Positions 45,401 through 54,572 of a DNA stretch of 64,000 nucleotides are shown here, piece after piece. The notes beneath the pieces were generated by a model. The model was not told where the DNA came from. It searched no databases and saw only the letters and a list, made by a program, of their open reading frames with translations. The stretch spans positions 62,001 to 126,000 of the forward strand of contig CALWAL010000005.1 in NCBI GenBank assembly GCA_944373145.1, written 5' to 3'. Position 1 is the stretch's first letter. Every line of letters begins with the position of its first letter. This DNA is from an uncultured Bacilli bacterium. Its GTDB lineage: Bacteria > Bacillota_I > Bacilli_A > RF39 > UBA660. A program made the position numbers and the translations under genes.

Positions 45401-46429
45401 ATGAGTAAAAGAGATTATAGTTTGGATTTTTTAAGAGTTATTGCATGTATATTAGTTATTGTTATTCATGTTGCTAATATATATTGTAGAGCATACGCTA
45501 GTATTGATGATATTAATTATATAGGTGCAGTTATTTTTAATGCTATAGCACGAATTAGTGTACCCATTTTTTTTATGATTAGTGGTGCTTTATTAATTAA
45601 AAATAGTGAATTTGATATGAAAAAATATTTTAAACGAATATGGAGGTTATTATTTGCTCTCATTATATGGAATATTTTTTATTATCTTTTTAATTTTTAT
45701 TATTTGGGAACATCTAGTAACTTATTTGACACTTTTATTGAATCTTTCTTTGTTCCAACTAAACGCCATTTATGGTTTATGTATGCTATTATTGGAATTT
45801 ATATTGCTTTGCCGTTTGTTCAAAAGATGTGTCATAATTTAAGCGAAAAAGAGGAAAATTTGTTTATGGGATTATATCTTTTCTTTGTAGGATTTGTATA
45901 TGTCTTTAGAAAGGAGTTTAATCAAACAATTGATAATCCAATTCCTATTATTCAAGCGACTTATTATTTAGGATATTTTGTTATAGGTCATATTTTATAT
46001 AAACGAGTCTCTGATAATAAAATTGATAAAAAATGGAATAAATATTTAATATTATTACCAATTGTTTGTTTAACAATAACAATTTTATATACCCTAAAAC
46101 TGTCAGGTGAAAGTCACAGCTTCGATAATACTTATTTAGCTTATCGTAGTATCTTTTATATATTGTCATCAGTATCTATTTTTCTTCTATTTGTTATGTA
46201 CAAAGAAAAATTTAAGTATTCAAAATTGATTGCAAGCATTTCTAATCTATCGTTTGGAATTTATTTAATTCACCCAGTATTTCAAAATATTATTACAGAA
46301 AATATAGCTATTACACAGCAACTAACATATATATATATTCCTGTATATACATTAATAATCTTCCTGTGTGCTTATTTTTCTGCTTATATTATTAGTAAAA
46401 TACCATATTTGAATAAAATATTGGGTTAA
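45401..46429 (+). CDS. acyltransferase 3 (OafA/YrhL type) membrane protein
   Basis: 342 residues, about ten membrane helices. SLDFLRVIACILVIVIHVAN holds the family His, and FFMISGALLI, RHLWFMYAIIGIYIALP and GIYLIHPVF complete the pattern. These enzymes O-acylate surface sugars or lipids. RBS GTAGGTGAATT. Confidence 0.9.
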   Translation: MSKRDYSLDFLRVIACILVIVIHVANIYCRAYASIDDINYIGAVIFNAIARISVPIFFMISGALLIKNSEFDMKKYFKRIWRLLFALIIWNIFYYLFNFYYLGTSSNLFDTFIESFFVPTKRHLWFMYAIIGIYIALPFVQKMCHNLSEKEENLFMGLYLFFVGFVYVFRKEFNQTIDNPIPIIQATYYLGYFVIGHILYKRVSDNKIDKKWNKYLILLPIVCLTITILYTLKLSGESHSFDNTYLAYRSIFYILSSVSIFLLFVMYKEKFKYSKLIASISNLSFGIYLIHPVFQNIITENIAITQQLTYIYIPVYTLIIFLCAYFSAYIISKIPYLNKILG

Positions 46430-46461
46430 CATTTATGATATATTAAATTTTGGAGTGGTTT

Positions 46462-47153
46462 ATGAGTGTATATATGGAAAAGGCTATAAGAAGAGCAATT
46501 GATATTTTTAGAAAAGAAGGTATTATTTTATCTGATGATTTTATCAATGAAATGCGAATTAAAAACGGGTTACCACCAACAATAAATTAGGAATTACGGA
46601 TTACGATGAATTAAAAAAAGCTGATGCTGAATTATCATTTCAAAGATTAGTTGAATTGGCACATAATCCACTACCTGGCAATTTTGATAAGCAACATCTA
46701 TTAGCTATTCATTATTATTTGTTCCAAGATTTGTATGATTGGGCTGGTAAGTATCGTACTGTTTATATGGCAAAAAACAATTCTTATTTTGCTCCGGTAG
46801 AATCTATTGATTTATATTTAGATGATGCTTTTAATTTAATGTCCGAAGAAATTAAAGTTGTATCTAGTTTAGATGATCTTGTTATTTTTTTAGCAAAATA
46901 TTATGTCATTCTTTTAAACATTCATCCTTTTAGAGAAGGTAATGGACGTACAATTAGTGAATTTTTTTCAGAATATGTGCTTGCTAAAAGCATAAATTTA
47001 CCCGGTGGTCCGTATGAGTTAGATTGGGATGAAGTAGATGAAGATGCTTTAGAACAAGCTATGGTTTTAGCTCGAGCTTTTAAAGGACTAATTGAGGCTG
47101 AATTTCGTAAAGCTTTAAAGCACTTATCGTTTGATGAAAATAAAACAATATAA
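46462..47153 (+). pseudogene. Fic/DOC family protein interrupted by a frameshift
   Basis: The first frame starts at ATG 46462 (TGGAGTGG upstream), reads MSVYMEKAIRRAIDIFRKEG... and stops at 46588. From about 46584 the other frame continues NKLGITDYDELKKADAELS, typical of a Fic N-terminus, then ANPxPGNF-like HNPLPGNFD, LFQDLYDWAGKYRTV and HPFREGNGRT (active loop with His, Glu and Arg) to TAA at 47153. One base lost between about 46565 and 46587 would explain it. Without the correction a product of about 165 residues could start only at TTG 46656. AMPylation activity is therefore uncertain. Confidence 0.75.
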
Positions 47154-47159
47154 AGTTCA

Positions 47160-47190
47160 TAAAAAGTACACATTATGTGCACTTTTTTTA
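47160..47190 (+). terminator. terminator after fic
   Basis: AAAAAGTACAC-ATTAT-GTGCACTTTTTTT. Confidence 0.8.
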
Positions 47191-47214
47191 TGATATAATT
47201 TAATAGGTGATAAA

Positions 47215-48267
47215 ATGCTAAAGAAAATAATAATAGCTATGCTGATAATTCTTGTTCTAAGTGTTATGGTATATTATTTATTAAGAAATGATAATGTTGA
47301 GAGTTCTAAAAGTTCTAATATAAAATTTATTAATTTAGATAAATATGCATCTAATATTATTATTTCAGAAGGTGGAGAATATTCATTAACTGGAAATTTA
47401 GAATATGCTATTTTAATTAATACTTCTTCAACCGTTACTTTAAATTTAGATAATGCAACAATTAATAGTCAAGATATGGCTGCTATTGCTAATCTTAGTG
47501 ATGAAGAATTAATTATTAATTTGGTTGATGATACAGTTAATAATTTAAGTGATGGTGGTAGTAGTGATTATAATGGTGTTATATATTCTAATGGATCTTT
47601 AGTTATTAATGGTGCAGGAACTTTAAATATTTTTAGTAATCAATATCAAAGTGAAGGAATCGCTACTGATGATAATGATATTACAATTAATGGTGGTATA
47701 ATTAACATTGAAGCTAATGACGATGGAATTAATGCGGGTGGAGATAATGGAGGCACAATAACAATTAATGATGGTGATTTACGAATTATAGCATCTGGTG
47801 ACGGGATTGATTCCAATGATAATCTAGTTATTAATGGCGGGATTACCTATGTTTCAGGCTCATCAAATGGCGGAGATGCAGGATTAGATGCTGATAATGG
47901 AATTGAAATTAACGGTGGATTAGTTATTTCACTTGGCTTGGATATGTTACAAATTCCAGAAGATAGTTCAAAACAATCATCACTTATTTTTGAATTAGAT
48001 GAAGATATTTCAAAAGGAACTTTAATTACTTTGATAAAAGATAATGAAATTATTGTTTCATTTATTGCCCTTCAAGATTTTAGAAATCTTATTATTAGTT
48101 CACAAAGTATAGATAATGGCACCTATTCTTTATACCAAAAAGGAGAAAATTTGGGAGATGTTAATAATAATGTTTATCTTAGTCATCAATATCAAAAAGG
48201 TGATTTAATCAAAATTACTAATAGAACATCTTTTCAATTAACTGATAAGAACACAGTCATAAAATAA
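47215..48267 (+). CDS. DUF4353 carbohydrate-binding-domain surface protein
   Basis: 350 residues: lipidless membrane anchor or signal (about 5-22) and a right-handed parallel beta-helix rich in N-G-G-x-I-x-I and N-D-G-D turns (TINGGIINIEANDDGINAGG, INDGDLRIIASGDGIDSND). This is the DUF4353 family typified by Cthe_2159, which binds calcium and acidic polysaccharide. Located outside the cell. RBS TAGGTGAT, own terminator. Confidence 0.88.
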   Translation: MLKKIIIAMLIILVLSVMVYYLLRNDNVESSKSSNIKFINLDKYASNIIISEGGEYSLTGNLEYAILINTSSTVTLNLDNATINSQDMAAIANLSDEELIINLVDDTVNNLSDGGSSDYNGVIYSNGSLVINGAGTLNIFSNQYQSEGIATDDNDITINGGIINIEANDDGINAGGDNGGTITINDGDLRIIASGDGIDSNDNLVINGGITYVSGSSNGGDAGLDADNGIEINGGLVISLGLDMLQIPEDSSKQSSLIFELDEDISKGTLITLIKDNEIIVSFIALQDFRNLIISSQSIDNGTYSLYQKGENLGDVNNNVYLSHQYQKGDLIKITNRTSFQLTDKNTVIK

Positions 48268-48290
48268 AAGCACTAATGTGCTTTTATTTG
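48265..48290 (+). terminator. terminator
   Basis: AAAAGCAC-TAAT-GTGCTTTTATTT. Confidence 0.75.
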
Positions 48291-48425
48291 TTGAAAAGAT
48301 TTTAGTTAAAATTTTTACTAAATCAATTCCTAATTAAAGTTTTCTAAAGTTAATTGAAATTATGACACAAAAATAATAATTTACATTTTAGGGTATTTAG
48401 CGTATATTAGAAGCGGAGTGATAAT

Positions 48426-49202
48426 ATGGAAGAATATTTAAATTTTGCTATTGAAATAGCTAGGTATGCTGGTGAAGTATTTAAAAAATATTTTACTGTA
48501 GAAAATGGAGCTAGTTATAAATATGATCAAACGATTGTTACTAAAGCTGATACAGAAATTAATCGATACTTAATTGAAAAGGTTAAAGAAGTATATCCTA
48601 ACCATTGTGTTGATGGTGAAGAAGAACAATTTGGAAAAAGTGAAAATGTTTGGGTTTGTGATCCGGTTGATGGAACGGCAATGTACGCACGACATATACC
48701 TGTTGCAGTTTTTTCTTTAGCGCTCGTAATTGATGGAATACCAATGGTAGGTGTTGTTTATGATCCATTTACCGAAAATTTATACTCTGCAATAAAAGGA
48801 AATGGAGCTTTATGCAATAATCAACCGATTAGTGTTAGTGATACGGTTTTAAATGATATGAAGAGTGTTTCTAATTTTGATATGTGGCCTAATAGCCCAT
48901 ATAATATTTATGAATTAATAAAAGAATTAGGTGAAAAAACATACTTCGTTAGTATTGGAAGTGTAATTAGAGCTTCGATGTGTGTTGCTAATGGTGATTT
49001 TAATTTCGCTATATTTCCAGGAACTAAACATAAAAATTGTGATATTGCAGCAGTTAAAGTTATTGTTGAAGAAGCTGGCGGAATTGTAACTGATTTATTT
49101 GGACGTGAACAACGCTATGATCAAAATATTAATGGCGCTATTATTAGCAATGGTTTAGTTCATCAAGAAATAGTAGATAATGTAAAAAAATTTGTGAGGT
49201 AG
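48426..49202 (+). CDS. inositol monophosphatase family phosphatase
   Basis: 258 residues of the Li-sensitive metal phosphatase fold: DGEEEQFG, WVCDPVDGTAMYARHIP (metal motif, near 78), GNGALCNN, and CDIAAVKVIVEEAGGIV. Substrate could be an inositol or sugar phosphate, fructose bisphosphate, or PAP. RBS GGAGTGAT. A DeoR/WYL-type regulator follows three bases later. Confidence 0.92.
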   Translation: MEEYLNFAIEIARYAGEVFKKYFTVENGASYKYDQTIVTKADTEINRYLIEKVKEVYPNHCVDGEEEQFGKSENVWVCDPVDGTAMYARHIPVAVFSLALVIDGIPMVGVVYDPFTENLYSAIKGNGALCNNQPISVSDTVLNDMKSVSNFDMWPNSPYNIYELIKELGEKTYFVSIGSVIRASMCVANGDFNFAIFPGTKHKNCDIAAVKVIVEEAGGIVTDLFGREQRYDQNINGAIISNGLVHQEIVDNVKKFVR

Positions 49203-49204
49203 TT

Positions 49205-49684
49205 ATGTCAAAAGTTAGTAATGTTTTAACTATGTTGGAATACCTTAGCAGTGGTAAAAAATATAGTATTGGAGAGTTATCTAATTTATTAGAAGTAACG
49301 CCACGAATGGTTAGAGTTTATAAAGATGAAATAGAAAAAGCTGGTATTTATATTGATACCATTAAAGGCCCATATGGTGGTTATGTTTTAAATCAAAATA
49401 TCAATGTTCCTAAGCGCTTTATAACACCAAATGCAATAAAATTGGATGACAAAAAAGTTTTTAATTTATTAAATAAAGCAATTAAAGAAAAACGGAAATG
49501 TTTGATTGATTACTATGCTAAAGATAGAAGTAAAATAACTACTCGGACGATTCAACCTTATGATTTGATACTTTTAGGAAATGAGTGGGGAGTTGCTTCT
49601 TACTGTGAATTAAAAAAAGAGATTAGGCATTTTTACCTTAATCGTATTAAAAGAATACAAATTTTAAATAATTTTTACAACTGA
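49205..49684 (+). CDS. HTH/WYL-domain transcriptional regulator, short
   Basis: 159 residues: a winged helix (SIGELSNLLEVTPRMVRVYKDE) with the G-G-Y wing, and a C-terminal WYL-type domain (KCLIDYYAKDRSKITTRTIQ, PYDLILLGNEWGVASYC, RHFYLNRIKRI). Typical YafY proteins are about 300 residues, so the linker and WCX extension are absent. The WYL tripeptide itself reads W-G-V. Co-transcribed with the phosphatase and may respond to its ligand. Confidence 0.85.
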   Translation: MSKVSNVLTMLEYLSSGKKYSIGELSNLLEVTPRMVRVYKDEIEKAGIYIDTIKGPYGGYVLNQNINVPKRFITPNAIKLDDKKVFNLLNKAIKEKRKCLIDYYAKDRSKITTRTIQPYDLILLGNEWGVASYCELKKEIRHFYLNRIKRIQILNNFYN

Positions 49685-49780
49685 CATATATATTTCCTCT
49701 TTTTCTGTTAAAATGTAACTAGAAAAAATTTTAGATTAGAGGATTTAATTTTTTACTAATCTGAAAAACGAGGAGGTTAT

Positions 49781-50398
49781 ATGATGAATTTAATTTATGT
49801 GACTGGTAATTATGGAAAATTTATTTCGGTTAAAGAACATTTTGAAACTAACGGAATATCAATATCTTTTTTAAAAAAGGATTTTGATGAACCAGAAATT
49901 AATGATATCAAAATTATTTCAGAGTCTAAAGCAAAAACTGCATACGAATTTTTGCATCAACCTTGTTTTGTAGCCGATACTGGTTTTTATATCGATTATT
50001 ATCCTGATCACCCGGGGTATCCGGGAGCTTTTGTAAAACGAAGCGGTGTGAGTAGTAATATTGAAAAACTTTTAGAAATAATGGCACATGAAACTCGTCG
50101 CACTTGTCGTTTTATTGATTGTTTAACTTTTTATGATGGTAATGATTTTTATTCTTTTTTTGGGATAAGTGAAGGTTCATTAGCGTATGAAATATGTGGA
50201 GATAGTTTAAAAAAAGCAAAATCAAATTTGTGGAAAGTATTTATTCCAAAAAATTGTTCAAAAACTTTAGCGCAAATGACGGATGAAGAAAGGGCTAATC
50301 GTCCTGATGGACATACTTCAGCTACTGAAGAATTTATTGCGTGGTACCAAAGTGTTTATATGAAGCAAAAAGTTAAGAAAAAAACATCATTAATTTGA
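49781..50398 (+). CDS. Ham1/RdgB-like nucleotide pyrophosphatase
   Basis: 205 residues: VTGNYGKFISVKEHF (T-x-N-x-x-K motif), FVADTGFYIDYY (catalytic Asp, near 67), HPGYPGAFVKRS, and F-I-P-K-N-C-S-K-T-L-A-Q-M with DGHTSA. The order matches the ITPase/Ham1 fold that removes non-canonical purine NTPs. The C-terminal motif is variant (FIPKNCSKTLAQM instead of F-P-x(n)-T-x-AE), so substrate is uncertain. RBS GAGGAGG. Confidence 0.85.
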   Translation: MMNLIYVTGNYGKFISVKEHFETNGISISFLKKDFDEPEINDIKIISESKAKTAYEFLHQPCFVADTGFYIDYYPDHPGYPGAFVKRSGVSSNIEKLLEIMAHETRRTCRFIDCLTFYDGNDFYSFFGISEGSLAYEICGDSLKKAKSNLWKVFIPKNCSKTLAQMTDEERANRPDGHTSATEEFIAWYQSVYMKQKVKKKTSLI

Positions 50399-50656
50399 TG
50401 CTTTTTCTTTTTTTAAAGCTTGTTTGACTGCTTCTGCTAATTGATCAGCACAAGAAGTACCACGAATTCCACAATTGATACCTTGTAGTTTTGTAATAAC
50501 TTCGTGAGCTTCCATTCCTTCTACTAATCGCGGTAGTGCTTGTAAATTACCTAGACATCCCCCATCTAAAAATTGAACATTTGTAACAACACCATTGTTA
50601 AGTTCTAAAATAATTTCTTTTGGGCAAGTATTTTTTGTTTTATAACTATATTTCAT
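50390..50656 (-). CDS. TSCPD-domain protein (TIGR03905 type)
   Basis: 88 residues: YKTKNTCPKEIILELNNG, FLDGGCLGNLQALPRLVEGM, GINCGIRGTSCADQLA. This short Cys-conserved domain also occurs in some class II ribonucleotide reductases; stand-alone copies are common in Firmicutes, function unknown. Convergent with the Ham1-like gene, sharing nine bases. RBS GGAGGTAAT. Confidence 0.9.
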   Translation of the reverse strand: MKYSYKTKNTCPKEIILELNNGVVTNVQFLDGGCLGNLQALPRLVEGMEAHEVITKLQGINCGIRGTSCADQLAEAVKQALKKEKASN

Positions 50657-50707
50657 ATTACCTCCATAATCAAATTTTATATAAACTCAGATTAAGTGTC
50701 AAGATTA

Positions 50708-51406
50708 TTATGAAGATAAAATCCAGTTAATAATACTTTTTTTTATTTCGTAGTACTCGTAGCTTTCAAATTGCATATTGGCAATACAATATCGCTTATT
50801 AGAAATATGTGCACAAAACATGCATTCGTAAAGGTCAAAACAATCTTGAATAAAAATAGAATTACTAATTTTATTAGAGCATATAACACTATAACTATTG
50901 CTACAATTTTTAGAGTCATCTGTTCTAATACAAAAATTACAAGTGTTTGAGCGTTGAGAAGCTAATAGATATTCACTGTAACTACAAGAATCACAGTAAA
51001 TAATATTTTTAGAGTCTAAGCAATCAGTTGAGCGATAAACATTTTCAGAACGATATATTGTATCACTTTTACTTACATTAATGGAGTCATATACTCTTTC
51101 TGTTGTTGTTAAATTAATTGTACTCCATATATCAATAATTTCTTGTAAATTTTTTACATCTTTTTTTTCAAGCATCCATCCTGTTGTTGTCTCACGTTTT
51201 TCCATATTATTATTTGTAATAAAACGTCCGTTATTAATAGAGTCCGCCCAAGTTATTTCATTAGTAGTAGAATCGTTAACCTGTTGTGGTAATTTGATAT
51301 CAAAAGCAAATTTATTTAATATTTCTTCTAATGTATAATGATTATTAGTATTGAAAACTTGCATAAATATTTTATTAACAATTTGAAGTGCTACAGCATC
51401 ATTCAT
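50708..51406 (-). CDS. Cys-rich hexapeptide-periodic protein paired with the ATPase
   Basis: 232 residues. An N-terminal 95-residue region (TLEEILNKFAFDIKLPQQV, ITWADSINNGRFITN) precedes about 100 residues with a six-residue rhythm: SINVSK, SDTIYR, SENVYR, STDCLD, SKNIIY and so on. It turns Cys-rich (CDSC, CNFC, NCSN, DCFD, ECMFC) and ends SNKRYCIANMQFESYEYYEIK. The pattern suggests a small beta-helix with stacked cysteines, like the C-terminal module often annotated 'caib/baif' in candidate-phyla genomes. Start codon overlaps the ATPase stop (TAATG), so the two are translationally coupled. Confidence 0.75.
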   Translation of the reverse strand: MNDAVALQIVNKIFMQVFNTNNHYTLEEILNKFAFDIKLPQQVNDSTTNEITWADSINNGRFITNNNMEKRETTTGWMLEKKDVKNLQEIIDIWSTINLTTTERVYDSINVSKSDTIYRSENVYRSTDCLDSKNIIYCDSCSYSEYLLASQRSNTCNFCIRTDDSKNCSNSYSVICSNKISNSIFIQDCFDLYECMFCAHISNKRYCIANMQFESYEYYEIKKSIINWILSS

Positions 51407-53253
51407 TATTTCACGTCCTTTCTGCTTGATGATGTGGTAAGTAAAATGTCTTTTAAATTAATTGTGTTATCAATTTGAAATTTGGTTTCAAATTTTGGCA
51501 AACATTCATTGTTTATTATAGCATTAGAATTATTTACTTTTATACGAGGAATACTTTGATAATCAAGAGTTGAACCTTTAAAAGCCGGTAATAAAATGCC
51601 ATTAGCATCTATACGTACGATACATTCACGATTATTCAATTCAGTAAGTAACTTTATTTTTCGGTCTTTAGTATCTTCTAAAGGAATTTTCATATCAAAA
51701 TTATCAACTAATATATTAGCATCCATTTGCGAGATACGAAAAATATAATAGTTAACAATATTCGCAAAAATAGCGTTTCGTAATTGTTCAGATATTTGAC
51801 TAAAATATTGACCAGCTAAAATTAAAGATAAATTGTACTTTCTAGCTTCTGATAAAAAACGTGCTAAAATAGGATTTTCAATGACCGAAACTTCATCAAC
51901 AACAAAAATAATGTGTTCGTTAATGGTATAACTTTGAATGATTGTTAATAGTTGTTGCATAACTAATCCAGCTATAGTCTTAGTAACCTTATCACCAAGT
52001 TTGGTACGATCTAAAGAAAATAGTGTTAAAAAGTTATCGTGAATAGTATTTTTTAGATTAGCAAAATTTTCGTTCTTATTAAAAACGGGAAGCATTTCCA
52101 TCTCATCAATGAAACCAATAATAGGTGAAATAGCTTCACCATATGATTTAGTTTTTAAATCGTTAAAATCAGTTAGAAAAAAATCAATGACACTTATTGG
52201 AATATTATTTTGATGTTTTTTTATCAAATTAGTACGATATTCTAAATTTAAAAGTAAATTGCGTAAATTTTGAAAATTAAATGATTCATCAGTTAATAGT
52301 AAGTGAATAGCATGTCTTAAAACACGCTCTAGTTTAGAATTGTATTGATCGGCAATTAATGATTTAAAAAGTTCTAATAATAATTCATTTGCAGCAATTA
52401 CGTCATCACTATTATTAATAAATAAGTCAATACTATCTATGGTATTTTTAAAATCAATGACGCGACTAAATCCACCAATATCATTTTCTAAAGCTGCATG
52501 TGGATCGATAACAACAACTTTGTATTTGGCTTTTAAATTGCAATTATTATTGATATTACTAATGATAGAACTAATAAATTTTGATTTTCCTGAACCACTA
52601 GATCCTAAAATAATGGAATGTTTATCAAAATTATAGCTAGTTTGATTTAAGTAAAAATCGCCTTGCAAATAAGGAAAAGTATCTACTTTAAGTAAAGCAG
52701 AGGATGAATCGCTATTTAATAAATGAAGACATTTATTTATATCTAAATATTTAGGTGCACTTTTATAAAAATATCTTTTATTACCCTCAAAATCGAGTGA
52801 CAAAAGATTAATGGGTATTGCACCTAAAATCCTATATTTATAACTAATATTGCTTTTTCTTAAATAGATATATATTTTACTTCTTATTTTATTGGGCGTA
52901 ATTTTACGAAACATAATTTCTAATCGATCGACAGTTCCTTTATTTTTTATTTCAGTATTATTAATAATATCTATTAAACTATCATAAAAACGTGTTAAAT
53001 AGAACTTTCTTTTTTGATAATTAATATCATTAATTTCACTTTTTTTTAATAAAAAAGAATTCAAATTGTTAAGAGTTGCCGGCAAACTGCATTTTGATTG
53101 AACAAAGTATCTAATTAGATTTTTATCATTTGTAATAATTAATTTCCATGTTTGAAAAATTCCATTGTAATGTGAAATACTTTTGATTAATTCGGCCCAA
53201 TCATTTTTTGATATTTCTTTTTTTGTAAGATATATTTCTGACGCTAACCCCAT
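51406..53253 (-). CDS. HerA/VirB4-like ATPase of unknown role
   Basis: 615 residues. An N-terminal region of about 200 residues is followed by ILGSSGSGKSKFISSI (Walker A, near 219), VVIDPHAALENDIGG, a helical insert, IIFVVDEVSVIENPILARFL (Walker B, near 449), LSLILAGQYFSQISEQLRNA (sensor/arginine-finger region) and a C-terminal beta tail. This fits the FtsK-HerA branch close to VirB4/TraG and DUF87 proteins: ring ATPases that move DNA or protein. No other conjugation gene is nearby, so it is not a transfer cluster. Start at ATG after GAGGTGACGATT. Confidence 0.85.
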   Translation of the reverse strand: MGLASEIYLTKKEISKNDWAELIKSISHYNGIFQTWKLIITNDKNLIRYFVQSKCSLPATLNNLNSFLLKKSEINDINYQKRKFYLTRFYDSLIDIINNTEIKNKGTVDRLEIMFRKITPNKIRSKIYIYLRKSNISYKYRILGAIPINLLSLDFEGNKRYFYKSAPKYLDINKCLHLLNSDSSSALLKVDTFPYLQGDFYLNQTSYNFDKHSIILGSSGSGKSKFISSIISNINNNCNLKAKYKVVVIDPHAALENDIGGFSRVIDFKNTIDSIDLFINNSDDVIAANELLLELFKSLIADQYNSKLERVLRHAIHLLLTDESFNFQNLRNLLLNLEYRTNLIKKHQNNIPISVIDFFLTDFNDLKTKSYGEAISPIIGFIDEMEMLPVFNKNENFANLKNTIHDNFLTLFSLDRTKLGDKVTKTIAGLVMQQLLTIIQSYTINEHIIFVVDEVSVIENPILARFLSEARKYNLSLILAGQYFSQISEQLRNAIFANIVNYYIFRISQMDANILVDNFDMKIPLEDTKDRKIKLLTELNNRECIVRIDANGILLPAFKGSTLDYQSIPRIKVNNSNAIINNECLPKFETKFQIDNTINLKDILLTTSSSRKDVK

Positions 53254-53293
53254 AATCGTCACCTCGATAAAAATTATAACAAAATATAAAAAT

Positions 53294-53326
53294 AAAAAAC
53301 TGATTTTTTTGTAATCAGTTTTGTCA
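53294..53326. terminator. bidirectional-looking terminator
   Basis: AAAACTGATT and AATCAGTTTT arms around a T-rich loop, between the AraC and ATPase genes (both minus strand). Confidence 0.7.
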
Positions 53327-53327
53327 G

Positions 53328-54125
53328 TTAATATATAGGGACAAGAAAATCAGTTATACCGTCATGATAATATTCTAATTCGGGAATTTCGCGCAAATTA
53401 TATTTACATGATGGTAAAAATTCTAAATAAAAGTTTTCTGACATTTCCTGAATGTCTTTAGCATCTTGCGAATTAATGCTGAATTTTAACCATTTGCTAG
53501 CTGGAATATTTATTTGTTCAAATCCTTTAATTGGTTTGTCATAGGCAACATAGTATGAAACACATTCTTCACGCATATTATTGTTGTAAGCTATTAATCC
53601 ATAATTGATGTTTCCATATTTTGAATAATATTTAGCTTCTATGCTTTTGAAAAGTTTAGGGGCATCAATCTTAATATCATTATTATTAGTCGTGACACCT
53701 ATGCCATATAAGTTAAGCTCATTTAGTTCAATTATTTCATATTCTAATTCATTGGTAATAGCAATATTTTCATCAAAGATAATTCGTGGGAATATTTTTA
53801 ATGTAGAAAGTTTGTTTACTTGACTAGGTTTAATACCATGAAAAGATTCAAAAGCTCTAGAAAATGATGTGGCATTATCATATTGATATTTTATGGCGAT
53901 ATCCATTACTTTATCATGCGTTTTATACAAATCAAAACCAGCATTTGATAATCTTCTTTTGCGAATATACTCAGCCAAAGATAATCCTGCAATTAATGAA
54001 AAAATCCGTTGCATTGTATAGGTATTGACACCAAGAAAACGAGCTAAAACGTTATAATCAATTTTGCTTTCTAAATTTTCTTCAATATAGGAAGTTAATT
54101 CGTTTAAACATTTATAGATATTCAT
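53328..54125 (-). CDS. AraC-type regulator with GyrI-like effector domain
   Basis: 265 residues: two helix-turn-helix units (DYNVLARFLGVNTYTMQRIF and VMDIAIKYQYDNATSFSRAF, with FHGIKPSQ) at residues 1-105. A GyrI/BmrR-type ligand-binding domain follows (about 125-265, YEIIELNELNLYGIGVTT, WLKFSINSQDAKDIQEMSE). MarA/Rob-like layout; likely responds to a small hydrophobic molecule. Divergent from the SnoaL-like gene, with about 87 bases between. Confidence 0.88.
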   Translation of the reverse strand: MNIYKCLNELTSYIEENLESKIDYNVLARFLGVNTYTMQRIFSLIAGLSLAEYIRKRRLSNAGFDLYKTHDKVMDIAIKYQYDNATSFSRAFESFHGIKPSQVNKLSTLKIFPRIIFDENIAITNELEYEIIELNELNLYGIGVTTNNNDIKIDAPKLFKSIEAKYYSKYGNINYGLIAYNNNMREECVSYYVAYDKPIKGFEQINIPASKWLKFSINSQDAKDIQEMSENFYLEFLPSCKYNLREIPELEYYHDGITDFLVPIY

Positions 54126-54212
54126 ACTATCACCATTTTAATTTTATCATATTTAAAGATAATATAGTTAAATTAATTCGAAATATAGTATAATTTATAT
54201 GAGAGTGATATT

Positions 54213-54563
54213 ATGGAAAGAAAAACTGTTATTAGATGGTTAAATGATTTGAAAAAGTATTGGTTTAATAAAGATGTTATAAATGCGGTGAAATTATTTG
54301 AAAAAACTGTATATTATCAAGAGACTCCATTTATGAAGCCATATTATACGCAAAAGGAAATTGAGCAAGAATGGCAACATGTTTTAGTAGAAGATATTAA
54401 ACAAATTGATTTTAAATTATTAGCTTTTGATTTTCCTGTTGCAATAGTGGAATGGACTTTAGAACAAAATAATGATTTTTATAGTGGTATTTATGAAATT
54501 AAATTTAATGAAGAGGGAAGCTGTATTTACTTTCGTAGTTGGGAAATGGTAAAGGAATGCTGA
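54213..54563 (+). CDS. SnoaL/NTF2-like small protein
   Basis: 116 residues: VIRWLNDLKKYWFNKDVINA, FEKTVYYQETPFMKPYYTQK, then strands IKQIDFKLLAFDFPVAIVEWTLEQN and YSGIYEIKFNEEGSCIYFRSWE. The cone-shaped NTF2 fold is suggested by the helix-strand order and W at the end. Role unknown. RBS GAGAGTGAT. A decayed serine hydrolase gene follows. Confidence 0.7.
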   Translation: MERKTVIRWLNDLKKYWFNKDVINAVKLFEKTVYYQETPFMKPYYTQKEIEQEWQHVLVEDIKQIDFKLLAFDFPVAIVEWTLEQNNDFYSGIYEIKFNEEGSCIYFRSWEMVKEC

Positions 54564-54572
54564 TAAGATTTT

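Noticed and set aside
49725-49775. AGATTAG/CTAATCT hairpin before the Ham1-like gene as a riboswitch
   Set aside because: Seven-base stem with a long A/T loop; no known aptamer features.
51406-53253. Conjugation/ICE cluster because of a VirB4/TraG-like ATPase
   Set aside because: No relaxase, pilus or other transfer genes within the window; neighbours are housekeeping genes.
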